Shown here: positions 1 to 8,473 of the stretch, one piece after another
Layout of the letters: each line of letters begins with the position of its first letter
Position numbering within the stretch: the first letter of the stretch is position 1
Source: Halorubrum sp. JWXQ-INN 858
GTDB lineage: Archaea > Halobacteriota > Halobacteria > Halobacteriales > Haloferacaceae
NCBI RefSeq assembly: GCF_009806985.1
Contig: NZ_WUAX01000006.1
Span: 60,184 to 124,183, forward strand
Reading direction: 5' to 3'
DNA length: 64,000 nucleotides
The notes under the pieces: generated by a model
Seen by the model: the letters and a program-made list of their open reading frames with translations, nothing else
Told to the model about the DNA's origin: nothing
The model's database searches: none
Position numbers and translations under genes: made by a program

Positions 1-522
1 GCGGTCACCGTTCCACACGGCTCGAACCTGCTGGATGTTCTCCACCTGTACATCGGGGCGGGTTTCGTACTCTGCGAGGATGAAGTCCGAGCGGTGGGTC
101 TTCAGGTTGAAGCCCTTACTCAGTCGGAGTTGATCGTGCTTGGAATCGTGCTTGATACCCTTCTGCTTCCACGTTACGGTGGAGCGCGGGTGTTCGTCGC
201 CGTGTTTGCGGTAGCCGGGTGGGTTGGCGTCCTCATCTCCGCGTTGGCGTGCTTTGTACCAACTAGTGAACGACTCAGCAAGCTCTTCGAGAACTCGCTG
301 ACTTGACTGAGAATGAAGGTCACTGTATCGTTCGTGTTCCTTGAGTTCGGATTTGAGTTCGCCGTCGTCGGGGATTTCCCCGTCGTCGTCCCACCGGCCC
401 TGCGTGTAGTACCGGGCGACGTTCCACAGTTTCGATGCAGAGAACCCGCACTGGTCGAGGTCGCCACTCACCTGTTGGTGGTTGACGATTTTCGCTCGAT
501 ACGTGCGGGTTGTCTCCAGCAT
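1..522 (-). CDS. tnpB: TnpB-type RNA-guided nuclease, N-terminal part (cut by window edge)
   Basis: The minus strand is open from an ATG at 522 to the left edge, giving 174 residues with no stop. It begins MLETTRTYRAKIVNHQQ and contains a GRWDDDGEIPDDG stretch and a YKARQRGDEDANPPGYRKHG stretch, which I recognise as the N-terminal region of haloarchaeal TnpB proteins of the IS200/IS605 (IS1341-type) group. TnpB proteins are RNA-guided DNA endonucleases whose guide RNA normally comes from the element's 3' end. Here that end, the RuvC-like active site and the zinc finger all lie outside the window, so intactness cannot be judged. No TnpA transposase is visible on the right side. A TATA-like TTTAATA on the minus strand lies near 556-564, about 35 nt before the start, and a 14-bp palindrome sits between the two. 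Confidence 0.88.
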   Translation of the reverse strand, partial: MLETTRTYRAKIVNHQQVSGDLDQCGFSASKLWNVARYYTQGRWDDDGEIPDDGELKSELKEHERYSDLHSQSSQRVLEELAESFTSWYKARQRGDEDANPPGYRKHGDEHPRSTVTWKQKGIKHDSKHDQLRLSKGFNLKTHRSDFILAEYETRPDVQVENIQQVRAVWNGDR

Positions 523-533
523 CGGACTGTGTT

Positions 534-547
534 CATAACTAGTTATG
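534..547. promoter_or_regulatory. 14-bp palindrome upstream of tnpB
   Basis: CATAACTAGTTATG is a perfect palindrome located between the presumed TATA box and the tnpB start. Its position suits a repressor operator for tnpB, but no regulator is identified, and it could also be part of the element's left end. Confidence 0.45.
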
Positions 548-634
548 TGAATGTCTATATTAAAATCAACGACTGGGCGTGGAATATCCGGCAGCCCCAT
601 CGAGTGTGGTTGGTGGAGGAGTTGTCGGCTGTAT

Positions 635-654
635 CCCCGCCCTGAAGAGCGGGG
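635..654. other. Hairpin near presumed right-hand boundary of the tnpB element
   Basis: CCCCGC and GCGGGG arms with an 8-nt loop form a stable hairpin, followed by TTTTAGCC. Sub-terminal hairpins are typical of IS200/IS605-family ends, and tnpB points away from this one, so it would be the element's left end. It also resembles an intrinsic terminator in the plus direction. The stretch 655-832 contains no gene that I can support. Confidence 0.45.
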
Positions 655-832
655 TTTTAGCCTTGAATCTTCCATAAGCAGAAGGCGGCGCTTCGCCCGC
701 CCCTTATAAGGGATCGGCGACGCGCTGCGGTCGCTTCTCGACCGCTGCCGGCGTTCGCTCCGCCCCGTCGTCCACCGGTCATCGCCACCACCGACCGTCC
801 CCTTTTAGGTGGCCGCCCGCCCGGATCGGTGT

Positions 833-1036
833 ATGAACGACGACAACGACGCGCCCGACGGTCCGGGGCTCGCCGCGGTGCTCTCGGCGGTGATCCTCTC
901 GTTCGTCCTGGTCACGGGGGCCGGGCTGTTCGTGGCCGACATCAACTCGACGCAGGCGGTGCTCATCGGCGGGGTGTCGTCGGTCGTCGCCGCCATCGCG
1001 GCGACGCGGAGCGGTCGCCGGGCGGCTCGGTCCTGA
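833..1036 (+). CDS. Small two-helix membrane protein, unknown function
   Basis: The protein has 67 residues. A short acidic N-terminus (MNDDNDAPDGPG) is followed by two hydrophobic segments, roughly residues 14-34 and 41-57, and ends in an arginine-rich tail, so it is probably a hairpin inserted in the membrane with the basic tail in the cytoplasm. I chose the ATG at 833 because CCTTTTAGG at about 801-808 sits at leaderless-promoter distance; the in-frame start further upstream at 809 would overlap that box. It precedes the pilin-like gene at 1094, which has its own TATA box. I do not recognise the family, and no function is proposed. Confidence 0.6.
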   Translation: MNDDNDAPDGPGLAAVLSAVILSFVLVTGAGLFVADINSTQAVLIGGVSSVVAAIAATRSGRRAARS

Positions 1037-1093
1037 TCCCCGCCGAGACGCCGGTCGGCGGATTTTATAAGTACTCGTGCCCGAGGGTCGGTA

Positions 1094-3004
1094 ATGCGAT
1101 TCAGTCACGACCGTCGGGGACAGTCGGTCGTGATCGGGACGGTGATCCTGTTCGGGTTCCTGATCGTGGCGCTGGCGGTGTATCAGGCGCAGATCGTCCC
1201 ACAGGACAACGCGCAGGTCGAGTTCGAGCACAGCCAATCCGTCGAGGGGGACTTCGTCGACCTCCGGAACGCGGTGTTGAGTGCCGGCCGATCCGGCGAC
1301 GACCGCTCGACGTCGATACCGCTCGGGACGCGATACCCTCAACGGACGTTCTTCGTGAATCCACCGCCCGCCACGGGTCAGTTGTCGACGAGCGATCCCG
1401 GAGGGTTGCGGATCGAGAACGCGAGGGTCGATGCCGAAGGGAACGTCGCCGCGTACTGGACCGACCGGATCGACGAGGACGACGCCATCGCGTTCGACAC
1501 GCGTTCGATCCGTTACGCGCCCGATTACACCGAATTCCGGAACCCGCCCGATCTCGTCTACGAACACTCCTTCGTCGTCGCCGAGTTCGACGACGCGGCG
1601 CTCGGACGCACCGGCCAGACTGCCGTGGATACGGATCGGAACCGGATCCGACTGACGGCGCTCGACGGGGACCTCAGGGAATCCGGCGTCGAGCGTGGGA
1701 GCGTCGACCCCGAGGTGCTCTCGCAGAACCGACGGTCGGTGACTCTCGAATCGGACGACGGCGGGCCGATCGTCCTCCGCCTTCCGACGGACGTCTCGAT
1801 GGACCGTGCCGACGACCTCGTCACCGCGTGGGAGCGCCAGCTCGGAGAGGACGTTCAGGAGGTTACGGTCGCGGGCGGCGAGGTCAGGATCGAACTCGAC
1901 GGCGACGACAGCTATCGCCTGGAGCTCGGAAAGGTCGGGGTCGGAACCGGCGCGACCGAGCCGGCGGCCGACGACCGCTACATCACCGCCGTCCCCTCAC
2001 AGCGGGTTGCGGCCGTCGCCGAGGTCCGCGACCGGTACAACAACCCGGTCGAAGGCGTTGCGGTCGACGTCGACGTCGACGGGAGCCCCGTGGAGACGCT
2101 CCGCACCGACGACGACGGTCGCGTCGAGTACGTCCCCGACGGACAGCCGACCGTCGAGATGCGGATCAACGAGGGGGACGAAGACTGGGAGGAGCTCCGC
2201 TTCGACGCCGGTACCGTCGGAGCCGGCGGCGGTGGTGGGGACAACATCAACCCCGGCGAGAACTCGGACGTCGTCCTGAACGACGTCGGCGTCCGCGGCG
2301 GGCAGCGGACGGTCGACCTGCAGTTCCGGAACAACGCCGACGAGGACCGCGAGTTCCGGGAGATGGAGTTCACGCTGTACTACCGCTCACAAGGGGACAC
2401 GCGGGAGTCGTTCACCGTCCGCGGCCCGGACGATACGGGCCAGGAGCTGACGCTTCGCGGCGGGTTCGTGGAGCTCGACGCGCCGTTCGTGATCCCGGCG
2501 GGCGGGACCGCGACGTTCACGATCGAGTTCGACGCGAACGCCCAGAACGACCTGCTCGGGGTGAGCGTCCGTGACGACCTGAACCGACAGGCGCTGTACC
2601 TCGCCGGGATCGAGGGATCGATCGACGAAGAGGACGACGACGTAAACGGCGGGAACGGTGGTGATGATGGCGACGCTCCCGCAGAGGCAATATTTGAATC
2701 CCTGTCCGCAACAGTAACAGACTCAGGCAGCTCCGGGATCAGAGAAGTCACATTTGATTACCAGCTCCCGGAAACCGCATCTGGCGTGGATTTCACGGTG
2801 ACTGACGACAGAGGGGAAACAAACACTGAGACCGGATCTGGTGATACCGGCCCGCAGACTCAAGCGGTTAGCATTGATGCCTCTTCAGGTAATAATAGGC
2901 CAGTTACGGTAACCGCAGATATCGAGGGTGGCAGCTGTCAGACTGCTACTCTCGACGAGGTTGATTCCAACCCACTATATCCAGACGACTGGGAGCCGTG
3001 CTAG
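1094..3004 (+). CDS. Large secreted or surface protein with type IV pilin-like N-terminus
   Basis: The 636-residue protein starts with a short basic segment (DRRGQSVVIG) and then one hydrophobic helix of about residues 10-30. That resembles a class III (prepilin) signal, where cleavage would fall next to the RRGQ and leave the helix on the mature protein. The rest is a long polar region with a bacterial-Ig-like stretch around residues 300-370 (RYNNPVEGVAVDVDVDG), a glycine run, and an acidic linker (EEDDDVNGGNGGDDGD) near residues 515-530. The last 110 residues or so contain another beta-rich domain with two cysteines and are encoded by DNA visibly poorer in GC than the rest. GATTTTATAA at 1061-1070 is the promoter. 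It probably acts at the cell surface. I know no specific function, and the assignment to pilin-like proteins rests on the N-terminus only. Confidence 0.7.
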   Translation: MRFSHDRRGQSVVIGTVILFGFLIVALAVYQAQIVPQDNAQVEFEHSQSVEGDFVDLRNAVLSAGRSGDDRSTSIPLGTRYPQRTFFVNPPPATGQLSTSDPGGLRIENARVDAEGNVAAYWTDRIDEDDAIAFDTRSIRYAPDYTEFRNPPDLVYEHSFVVAEFDDAALGRTGQTAVDTDRNRIRLTALDGDLRESGVERGSVDPEVLSQNRRSVTLESDDGGPIVLRLPTDVSMDRADDLVTAWERQLGEDVQEVTVAGGEVRIELDGDDSYRLELGKVGVGTGATEPAADDRYITAVPSQRVAAVAEVRDRYNNPVEGVAVDVDVDGSPVETLRTDDDGRVEYVPDGQPTVEMRINEGDEDWEELRFDAGTVGAGGGGGDNINPGENSDVVLNDVGVRGGQRTVDLQFRNNADEDREFREMEFTLYYRSQGDTRESFTVRGPDDTGQELTLRGGFVELDAPFVIPAGGTATFTIEFDANAQNDLLGVSVRDDLNRQALYLAGIEGSIDEEDDDVNGGNGGDDGDAPAEAIFESLSATVTDSGSSGIREVTFDYQLPETASGVDFTVTDDRGETNTETGSGDTGPQTQAVSIDASSGNNRPVTVTADIEGGSCQTATLDEVDSNPLYPDDWEPC

Positions 3005-3098
3005 TTCGTATTTAATTGTGTGATCCGATCAAATAGTTCCACGATCGACGTAAACCCCTATCGACACACCCATAAGCCCACCTCATGAACAGCTATCC

Positions 3099-4442
3099 AT
3101 GACCGCAGTGGGGATCGACGCCATCGAGATCCGATCGGGGAAGCTCAAGCTCGACCTGCCGAACACGTTCGCGCCGCAGAAGGGGGACGACCCGGAGAAG
3201 TACACGAAGGGGCTCGGCCTCAACAACTCCTCGTTCCCGGACGTCTACGAGGACATCGTCACGATGGGGGCCAACGCCGCCAAGTCGCTGATGGACCGCA
3301 AGGGGCTCGTTCCGGCCGACATCGGCCGGATCGACGTCGCCACGGAGTCGGCGTTCGACCACTCGAAGCCGGTGTCGACGTACATCGCGGGCTGTCTCGA
3401 GCAGGTGTACGACGACGACTTCCGGCACGCCAACAAGGGCGAGCGCAAGTTCGCCTGCGTGGCCGGCACGCAGGCGATCGACGACGCCTACAACTGGATC
3501 AAGGCGGGGCGCCACCGCGGGCGCGCGGCGCTCGTCGTCGCGACCGACACCGCGCTGTACGCCCGCGGCGACCCCGGCGAGGCGACGCAGGGCGCGGGCG
3601 CGGTGGCGATGCTCATCAGCGAGGACCCGTCGATCGTCGAGCTGTCGACCCACCAGGGATACGGCTCGATGGACGAGACCGACTTCCTGAAGCCGAACCA
3701 GCAGTTCCCGAGCGTCGACGGGAAGCGGTCGATGCAGGTGTACCTCGCCCGAATGCGTGAGGCGCTGGAGGACTACCAGTCCGTCGCGGGGAAGGTCCAC
3801 CTCGACGACTTCGCGTACGCGCCGTTCCACACCCCGTTCCCGGGGATGGTTCGGAAGGCCGCCCTGCTCGCGTACCGCCACATCATCCGCGACACGGAGA
3901 TCGAGGACGATCTCGCCGGCGAGATCGGTCGCCAGCCCCGCGAGGACGACTACGAGGACCGGGAGGCGTACGAGGCGGCGATCCGCGAGCACATGGACGA
4001 GCTGAAGACGACCGACGCGTACCAGTCGTGGTACGCCGACGCCGTCGAGCCGACCCTCGGGCTCTCCCGTGAGGTCGGTAACTGGTACACCGGCTCCGTC
4101 CACGTCGCCCGCGCGAGCGCGCTCCGCGACGCGATCGCGAAGGACCGCGACTTCGTCGGCGAGACGCTGCTCGTCGGCTCGTACGGCTCCGGCGCACAGG
4201 CGGAGATCCACGCGGAGACGGTCCGTGAGGGCTGGCGCGAGGAGATCGAAGGGCTCGATATCGACGCCCAGCTCGACGCTCGCTACGACCTCTCGTGGGA
4301 GGAGTACGAGGACGTCCACGACGTCCACGAGTACGACAAGGACGTCGAGCGCGAGATCGAGGAGTTCACCGCGCCGAGCGAGGAGTTCGTCTTCACCGGC
4401 TGGGGGCGCATGAACGAGCGGAAGTACGAGTACATCGCGTAG
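3099..4442 (+). CDS. hmgB: Hydroxymethylglutaryl-CoA synthase
   Basis: This 447-residue protein condenses acetyl-CoA with acetoacetyl-CoA to HMG-CoA, the second step of the mevalonate pathway that supplies isoprenoid membrane lipids in archaea. The N-terminus MTAVGIDAIEIRSGKLKLDL and the strings VATESAFDHSKP and KFACVAGTQA are family hallmarks. The catalytic cysteine is Cys120 in the ACVAGT motif. Length and order match haloarchaeal HMG-CoA synthases, which are longer than many archaeal ones and closer to the bacterial/eukaryotic type. CCCATAAGCCC at about 3069-3079 is a TATA-like box, 20-30 nt before the start. It is followed by an untranslated stretch with 30-bp tandem repeats and then the S19e gene. 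Confidence 0.95.
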   Translation: MTAVGIDAIEIRSGKLKLDLPNTFAPQKGDDPEKYTKGLGLNNSSFPDVYEDIVTMGANAAKSLMDRKGLVPADIGRIDVATESAFDHSKPVSTYIAGCLEQVYDDDFRHANKGERKFACVAGTQAIDDAYNWIKAGRHRGRAALVVATDTALYARGDPGEATQGAGAVAMLISEDPSIVELSTHQGYGSMDETDFLKPNQQFPSVDGKRSMQVYLARMREALEDYQSVAGKVHLDDFAYAPFHTPFPGMVRKAALLAYRHIIRDTEIEDDLAGEIGRQPREDDYEDREAYEAAIREHMDELKTTDAYQSWYADAVEPTLGLSREVGNWYTGSVHVARASALRDAIAKDRDFVGETLLVGSYGSGAQAEIHAETVREGWREEIEGLDIDAQLDARYDLSWEEYEDVHDVHEYDKDVEREIEEFTAPSEEFVFTGWGRMNERKYEYIA

Positions 4443-4470
4443 CCCTCGCCACGTTGCGAGCGCGGCTTCC

Positions 4471-4552
4471 CACCGCCGCCCACCACTGCCCGCCACCACT
4501 CACCGCCGCCCACCACTGCCCGCCACCACTCACCGCCGCCCACCACCGCCCG
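4471..4552. repeat. 30-bp tandem repeat, about 2.7 copies
   Basis: Copies at 4471-4500 and 4501-4530 are identical, and a third from 4531 is cut short and differs at one base. The unit is built of CACCGCC and CCACCACT words. It lies in the gap between HMG-CoA synthase and S19e and encodes nothing recognisable. Confidence 0.9.
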
Positions 4553-4651
4553 ATCGCGTCGCCGTCGACGCGGCGTCCACCGTGAAAACGGCTCGCACGA
4601 CGCCTCTCCAATACGATGGGTTTAAACGACTTTGGGCAGAATTCTTCCCCA

Positions 4652-5107
4652 ATGGTAACCATCTACGACGTGCCGGCCGACGCCCTCATCGAGGAGCTCG
4701 CCGCACGACTCGAGGAGCGGATCGACGAGCCCGACTGGGTCCAGTTCGCCAAGAGCGGCTCCGGCAAGGAGCTCCCGCCGGAACAGGACGACTTCTGGTA
4801 CGTCCGGTCCGCGAGCCTCCTCCGGAAGGTCGCCCAGAACGAGCCGATCGGCATCGAGCGGCTGGCGACGGAGTACGGCACGAAGAAGCGCGGCTCGAAC
4901 CGCTACATCGTCCGCCCCGGCGAGCACTCCAGCGGCTCCCGAAAGCTCATCCGCGCGTCGCTGCAGGCGCTCGAGGAGGAGGGACTCGTCTTCACCGCCG
5001 CCGGCGAGGGTCGCCGGATCACCGACGACGGCGAGGCGTTCCTCTCGGAGGTCGCCGCCGACGTCCTCGAGGACCTCGACCGCCCCGAACTCGAACGCTA
5101 CGCGTAA
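4652..5107 (+). CDS. rps19e: 30S ribosomal protein S19e
   Basis: The 151-residue protein begins MVTIYDVPADALIEELA and carries the family strings DWVQFAKSGSGKELPP, DFWYVRSASLLRKV, YGTKKRGSNRY and GSRKLIRASLQALE. S19e is an archaeal/eukaryotic small-subunit protein with a winged-helix-like fold needed for subunit maturation. The start at 4652 is preferred over an in-frame ATG at 4616 because GGGTTTAAACG at 4617-4627 is a promoter 25-30 nt before 4652, and the homologues begin with the VTIYDVP segment. It has its own promoter, and the eIF2B-like gene follows about 100 bp downstream. Confidence 0.95.
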   Translation: MVTIYDVPADALIEELAARLEERIDEPDWVQFAKSGSGKELPPEQDDFWYVRSASLLRKVAQNEPIGIERLATEYGTKKRGSNRYIVRPGEHSSGSRKLIRASLQALEEEGLVFTAAGEGRRITDDGEAFLSEVAADVLEDLDRPELERYA

Positions 5108-5204
5108 CCGCCGACCGACGCCGGCCGTTTTCGTAACCCGTCGCCCCGACAGCGGCCGCGCCGTCCCCGGAACCCCTTTGAGGTGTCCGCACTCATCCTC
5201 GGGT

Positions 5205-6050
5205 ATGATCGACGAGACGGTCGCCGAGATCCGGGCGATGCAGACCCACAGTACGTCGGTGGTGGCCGTGAAGGCGACGCGGTCGCTGGCGGAGCTGCTC
5301 GACCGCGAGTACATCACCGTCGACGAGTTCGAACGCGACCTCGAACACAACGCGGGCGTGTTACGCCGGTCGAACCCGTCACACGCCGCGCTCCACAATG
5401 CGATGCGTGAGGTCGAACGCTCCGTGGTCGGCGAGGTGTCGACGGTCGAGGCGGCCGCACAGCTGCTCGAGGACACGATCGAGCGCGTCGTCGCGGAGGT
5501 GGAGTCGTCGAAGGCCGCCGCCGCGGCCAACGCCGCCGAGCGGATCGCCGACGGCGACACGCTGCTCGTTCACGACTACTCGACGACGGTGTTGGAGTCG
5601 ATCGAGACGGCGGCGAGCGAGGGCAAACACCTGACGGTGTACGTCACCGAGGCACGCCCGCGAACGCTCGGTCGGAAGACCGCGCGTGCGCTCGCGGCGA
5701 TGGACCGGGTCGACGCTCGTATGGTCGTCGACAGCGCGATGGGATACGCGCTGCGCGGCTGTGACCACGTCCTGTTGGGGATCACCTGCATCACCGGCGG
5801 CACGTACTACAACCGCATCGGGACGTTCCCGCTCGTCGTCACCGCACGGGAGCTCGGCGTCCCGGTCACCGTCGTCGGCTCCGGCGCGAAGCGCATCGAG
5901 GAGTTCCAGTTCGAAAACGAGTTCCGCGACGCCGTCGAGGTGATGCGTGAACCCGTCGAGAACGTCACTATCGAGAACCCCAGCTACGACGCGACCCCGA
6001 TCGGAATGATCGACACCGTGATCACCGACGAGGGAATCGAGGAAGCGTAA
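5205..6050 (+). CDS. eIF2B / ribose-1,5-bisphosphate isomerase family protein lacking the usual catalytic residues
   Basis: The 281-residue protein has the fold signature of the eIF2B alpha/beta/delta - ribose-1,5-bisphosphate isomerase - MtnA superfamily: an N-terminal helical part with SNPSHAALHNAMREV (residues 56-70) and a C-terminal Rossmann-like part with VYVTEARPRTLGRKTA (145-160) and YYNRIGTFPLVVTAREL. Isomerases of the family use a cysteine in an HCN/HCH-type motif and an aspartate in a GAD-type motif. Here these places read HDYS (123-126) and GITCI (192-196), so both appear replaced. I infer a non-isomerase member, perhaps regulatory or binding a nucleotide or sugar phosphate. The start at 5205 gives the family N-terminus MIDETVAEIR. 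CCCTTTGAGG at about 5173-5182 is a weak promoter candidate. Confidence 0.8.
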   Translation: MIDETVAEIRAMQTHSTSVVAVKATRSLAELLDREYITVDEFERDLEHNAGVLRRSNPSHAALHNAMREVERSVVGEVSTVEAAAQLLEDTIERVVAEVESSKAAAAANAAERIADGDTLLVHDYSTTVLESIETAASEGKHLTVYVTEARPRTLGRKTARALAAMDRVDARMVVDSAMGYALRGCDHVLLGITCITGGTYYNRIGTFPLVVTARELGVPVTVVGSGAKRIEEFQFENEFRDAVEVMREPVENVTIENPSYDATPIGMIDTVITDEGIEEA

Positions 6051-6210
6051 CCGAGGCGGATAACCACGGGGATACCCCACGGTCGACAACTAGGCGGCGG
6101 ATAACCAGGCGGTCGACAGCCAGGCGGTAGAAAATTAGGCTATCGACGACCATGGGTTCGTCGACCCGGACGACCCGCACGCTTTTGCACCCCCGTCCCC
6201 GAGGTCGCGT

Positions 6211-7149
6211 ATGCAACGCGGTCGACGGAAACCGGACTGGCTCAAGTCACGACCGCCGTCCGGGAGCCGGTTCACGGCCATCAAGGAGACGCTTCGTGAC
6301 CGGGACCTCCACACGGTCTGTGAGGAGGCCAACTGCCCGAACATGGGCGAGTGCTGGTCCGGGCGCGACGGCCCCGGGACGGCGACGTTCATGCTCATGG
6401 GCGACCGCTGCTCGCGCGGGTGTAACTTCTGTGACGTCGAGACGGGGGGGATGGAGGCGCTGGACCCGGCGGAGCCCGCAAACGTCGCCGACGCGGTCGC
6501 GGAGATCGGCCTCGAGTACGTCGTCCTCACCTCCGTCGACCGCGACGACCTCGCCGACGGCGGCTCCGAACACTTCGCCGAGACGATCCGCGAGATCAAG
6601 CGGCGTGACCCCGGGATCCTCGTCGAGACGCTGATCCCCGACTTCGCGGGTGACCCCGACGCCGTCGACCGCATCGTCGACGCCGGCCCGGACGTGATCG
6701 CCCACAACGTCGAGACGGTCGAACGGCTCCAGTGGCCCGTCAGGGACCGTCGCGCGAACTACGAGCAGTCGCTCGCCGTCCTGGACCGGATCGACCGCAC
6801 CGCCGACGTCCACACGAAGACGAGCCTCATGCTCGGGGTCGGCGAGTACGACCACGAGGTGTACCGGACGCTCGGCGACCTCCGCGAGGTCGGCGTCGAC
6901 GTCGTCACCTTCGGCCAGTACCTCCAGCCGTCGCGGTCCCATCTGGACGTGTTCGACTACGTCCACCCCGACGTGTTCGACGTCTGGCAGCGCGTCGCCG
7001 AGGAGGAGTTCGGGTTCCTCTACTGTGCGTCGGGCCCGATGGTACGGTCGTCGTACAAGGCCGGCGAGCTCTTCGTCGAGGCGCTCCTGCGTGACGGCCG
7101 CTCCGTGGCGGACGCCAGACGGCACGCGCGGGCCGCGGGCGGGGACTGA
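6211..7149 (+). CDS. lipA: Lipoyl synthase
   Basis: This 312-residue radical-SAM enzyme inserts two sulfur atoms into the octanoyl group on lipoyl domains of 2-oxoacid dehydrogenases or the glycine cleavage H protein. Both iron-sulfur clusters are represented: CEEANCPNMGEC (Cys37, Cys42, Cys48) binds the auxiliary cluster that is sacrificed for sulfur, and CSRGCNFC (Cys67, Cys71, Cys74) is the radical-SAM site. The conserved HNVETVERL and GQYLQPSRSHL strings and the C-terminal RSSYKAGE are also present; the serine of the RSSY motif normally ligates the auxiliary cluster. GCTTTTGC at about 6180-6187 lies about 25 nt before the ATG. No lipoate ligase or octanoyltransferase gene is adjacent. Confidence 0.96.
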   Translation: MQRGRRKPDWLKSRPPSGSRFTAIKETLRDRDLHTVCEEANCPNMGECWSGRDGPGTATFMLMGDRCSRGCNFCDVETGGMEALDPAEPANVADAVAEIGLEYVVLTSVDRDDLADGGSEHFAETIREIKRRDPGILVETLIPDFAGDPDAVDRIVDAGPDVIAHNVETVERLQWPVRDRRANYEQSLAVLDRIDRTADVHTKTSLMLGVGEYDHEVYRTLGDLREVGVDVVTFGQYLQPSRSHLDVFDYVHPDVFDVWQRVAEEEFGFLYCASGPMVRSSYKAGELFVEALLRDGRSVADARRHARAAGGD

Positions 7150-7339
7150 GCCGACGGTCGGAACGGATCGGAGGACTCGCTCCAAACGGTTCCCCGACAT
7201 GTCGACCGAGACGTCCGATCCGCCGGCCGGCGGGAACGGATCGCTCCGCGGCAACGGTCGTTCTGTTCGCCTCCCTACAGCTCCGTGAGACCGAAGGGTT
7301 ATTTATTATAGCACATACTGTAACGTGATACTCTTACAC

Positions 7340-8473
7340 ATGGTCGCATCAAACACGATCGATCGGGGGCGGACGTTACTCCGCGAGCAACCGGTGCTGG
7401 CGCTCGCGGGCGTCGCGGGTGCGGTGCTCGTCTTGGACCTCCTCGCCCGGCTCGCCGGCGTCGAGGTCCCGCTGGTCGGCGATCGGACGTTCGGGGGGTC
7501 GCTCGGGATGGGCCGGTTCGGTGGCCTGTTGTGGAACGGGATCATCGTCGGCCTCATCTTCGGGCTGGCCGGGATCGGCCTCTCGATGACGTACAGCATC
7601 CTCAATTTCGCGAACTTCTCACACGGTGACTTGGTGACGACGGGCGCGTTCACCGGCTGGGGGGCTGCCCTCTTGGTCGCCGGATGGGGCGTCGCCGACG
7701 TCGGTCACCTCCTCCTGGTTCGGCCCGGGAGCGGCGCGAACCCCAACGAGATCGGGGCGTCGATCGCCCAAGCGCCGCTGTCGATCCTGATCGGCGCGGC
7801 CGTCGCCGCCGTCGCGACCGTCGTCGTGGCCGTGGCGATAGACCGGGCGGTGTACAAGCCGATGCGGGACCGCGGCGGCATCGCCCTGCTCATCGCCAGC
7901 ATCGGCGTCGCGTTGGCGCTCCGGTACGTGATCCAGTTCGTCTACGGGAGCCGGAACCGCGGCGTGACCTCGACGCAGGACGTCAACGCGACGGTGCTCG
8001 GGATCACCATCGATCTGCACGAGGCGACGCTCGTCCTCGTCGCCGCCGGGCTGATGCTCGGGATGCACCTCATGCTCCAACGGACCAAACTCGGGAAGGC
8101 GATGCGCGCGATGGCGGACAACAAGGACCTCGCGCTCGTGACGGGCATCCCGACCGAGCGCGTCGTCACGGCGACGTGGGTCCTCGGTGGGGCGCTCGCG
8201 GGCGTCGCGGGCTACCTGTACGTGTTAGAGCGCGGGACCATCGAGTTCAACCTCGGCTGGTTCCTCCTGTTGTTCATCTTCGCGGCCGTGATCCTCGGCG
8301 GAATCGGGTCGATATACGGTGCGATCGCCGGCGGCTTCGTCATCGGCTTCGTCCACGAGGTGTCGCTGATCTGGGTCCCCTCGGACTTCAACGCCGCCGC
8401 GGCGTTCACGATCATGATCCTCGTGTTGTTGTACCGCCCGCAGGGGCTCTTCGGCGGGGTGACGACGGCATGA
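7340..8473 (+). CDS. livH: Branched-chain amino-acid-type ABC transporter permease (LivH-like)
   Basis: The 377-residue inner-membrane protein has many hydrophobic helices and the LivH signature GIGLSMTYSILNFANFSHGD near residues 76-95. A second conserved cytoplasmic loop, LGKAMRAMADNKDLALVTGI, is the coupling region that contacts the ATPases. I start it at the ATG at 7340 because TTATTTATTATA at about 7300-7311 then leaves a very short leader; a GTG at 7325 is the alternative. It is the first gene of a four-gene operon: its stop overlaps the next start (ATGA). The solute is probably a branched-chain amino acid, but related transporters take urea, amides or other amino acids, and the sequence does not settle this. 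Confidence 0.92.
   Translation: MVASNTIDRGRTLLREQPVLALAGVAGAVLVLDLLARLAGVEVPLVGDRTFGGSLGMGRFGGLLWNGIIVGLIFGLAGIGLSMTYSILNFANFSHGDLVTTGAFTGWGAALLVAGWGVADVGHLLLVRPGSGANPNEIGASIAQAPLSILIGAAVAAVATVVVAVAIDRAVYKPMRDRGGIALLIASIGVALALRYVIQFVYGSRNRGVTSTQDVNATVLGITIDLHEATLVLVAAGLMLGMHLMLQRTKLGKAMRAMADNKDLALVTGIPTERVVTATWVLGGALAGVAGYLYVLERGTIEFNLGWFLLLFIFAAVILGGIGSIYGAIAGGFVIGFVHEVSLIWVPSDFNAAAAFTIMILVLLYRPQGLFGGVTTA

Noticed and set aside
829-2574. 581-residue arginine-rich open frame on the plus strand
   Set aside because: It overlaps the pilin-like gene in another frame and has the Arg/Pro/Gly-rich composition typical of GC-rich shadow frames.
3093-4499. Long minus-strand open frame opposite HMG-CoA synthase
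   Set aside because: The plus-strand gene is clearly real, and the opposite frame is a Val/Leu/Arg-rich mirror of it.
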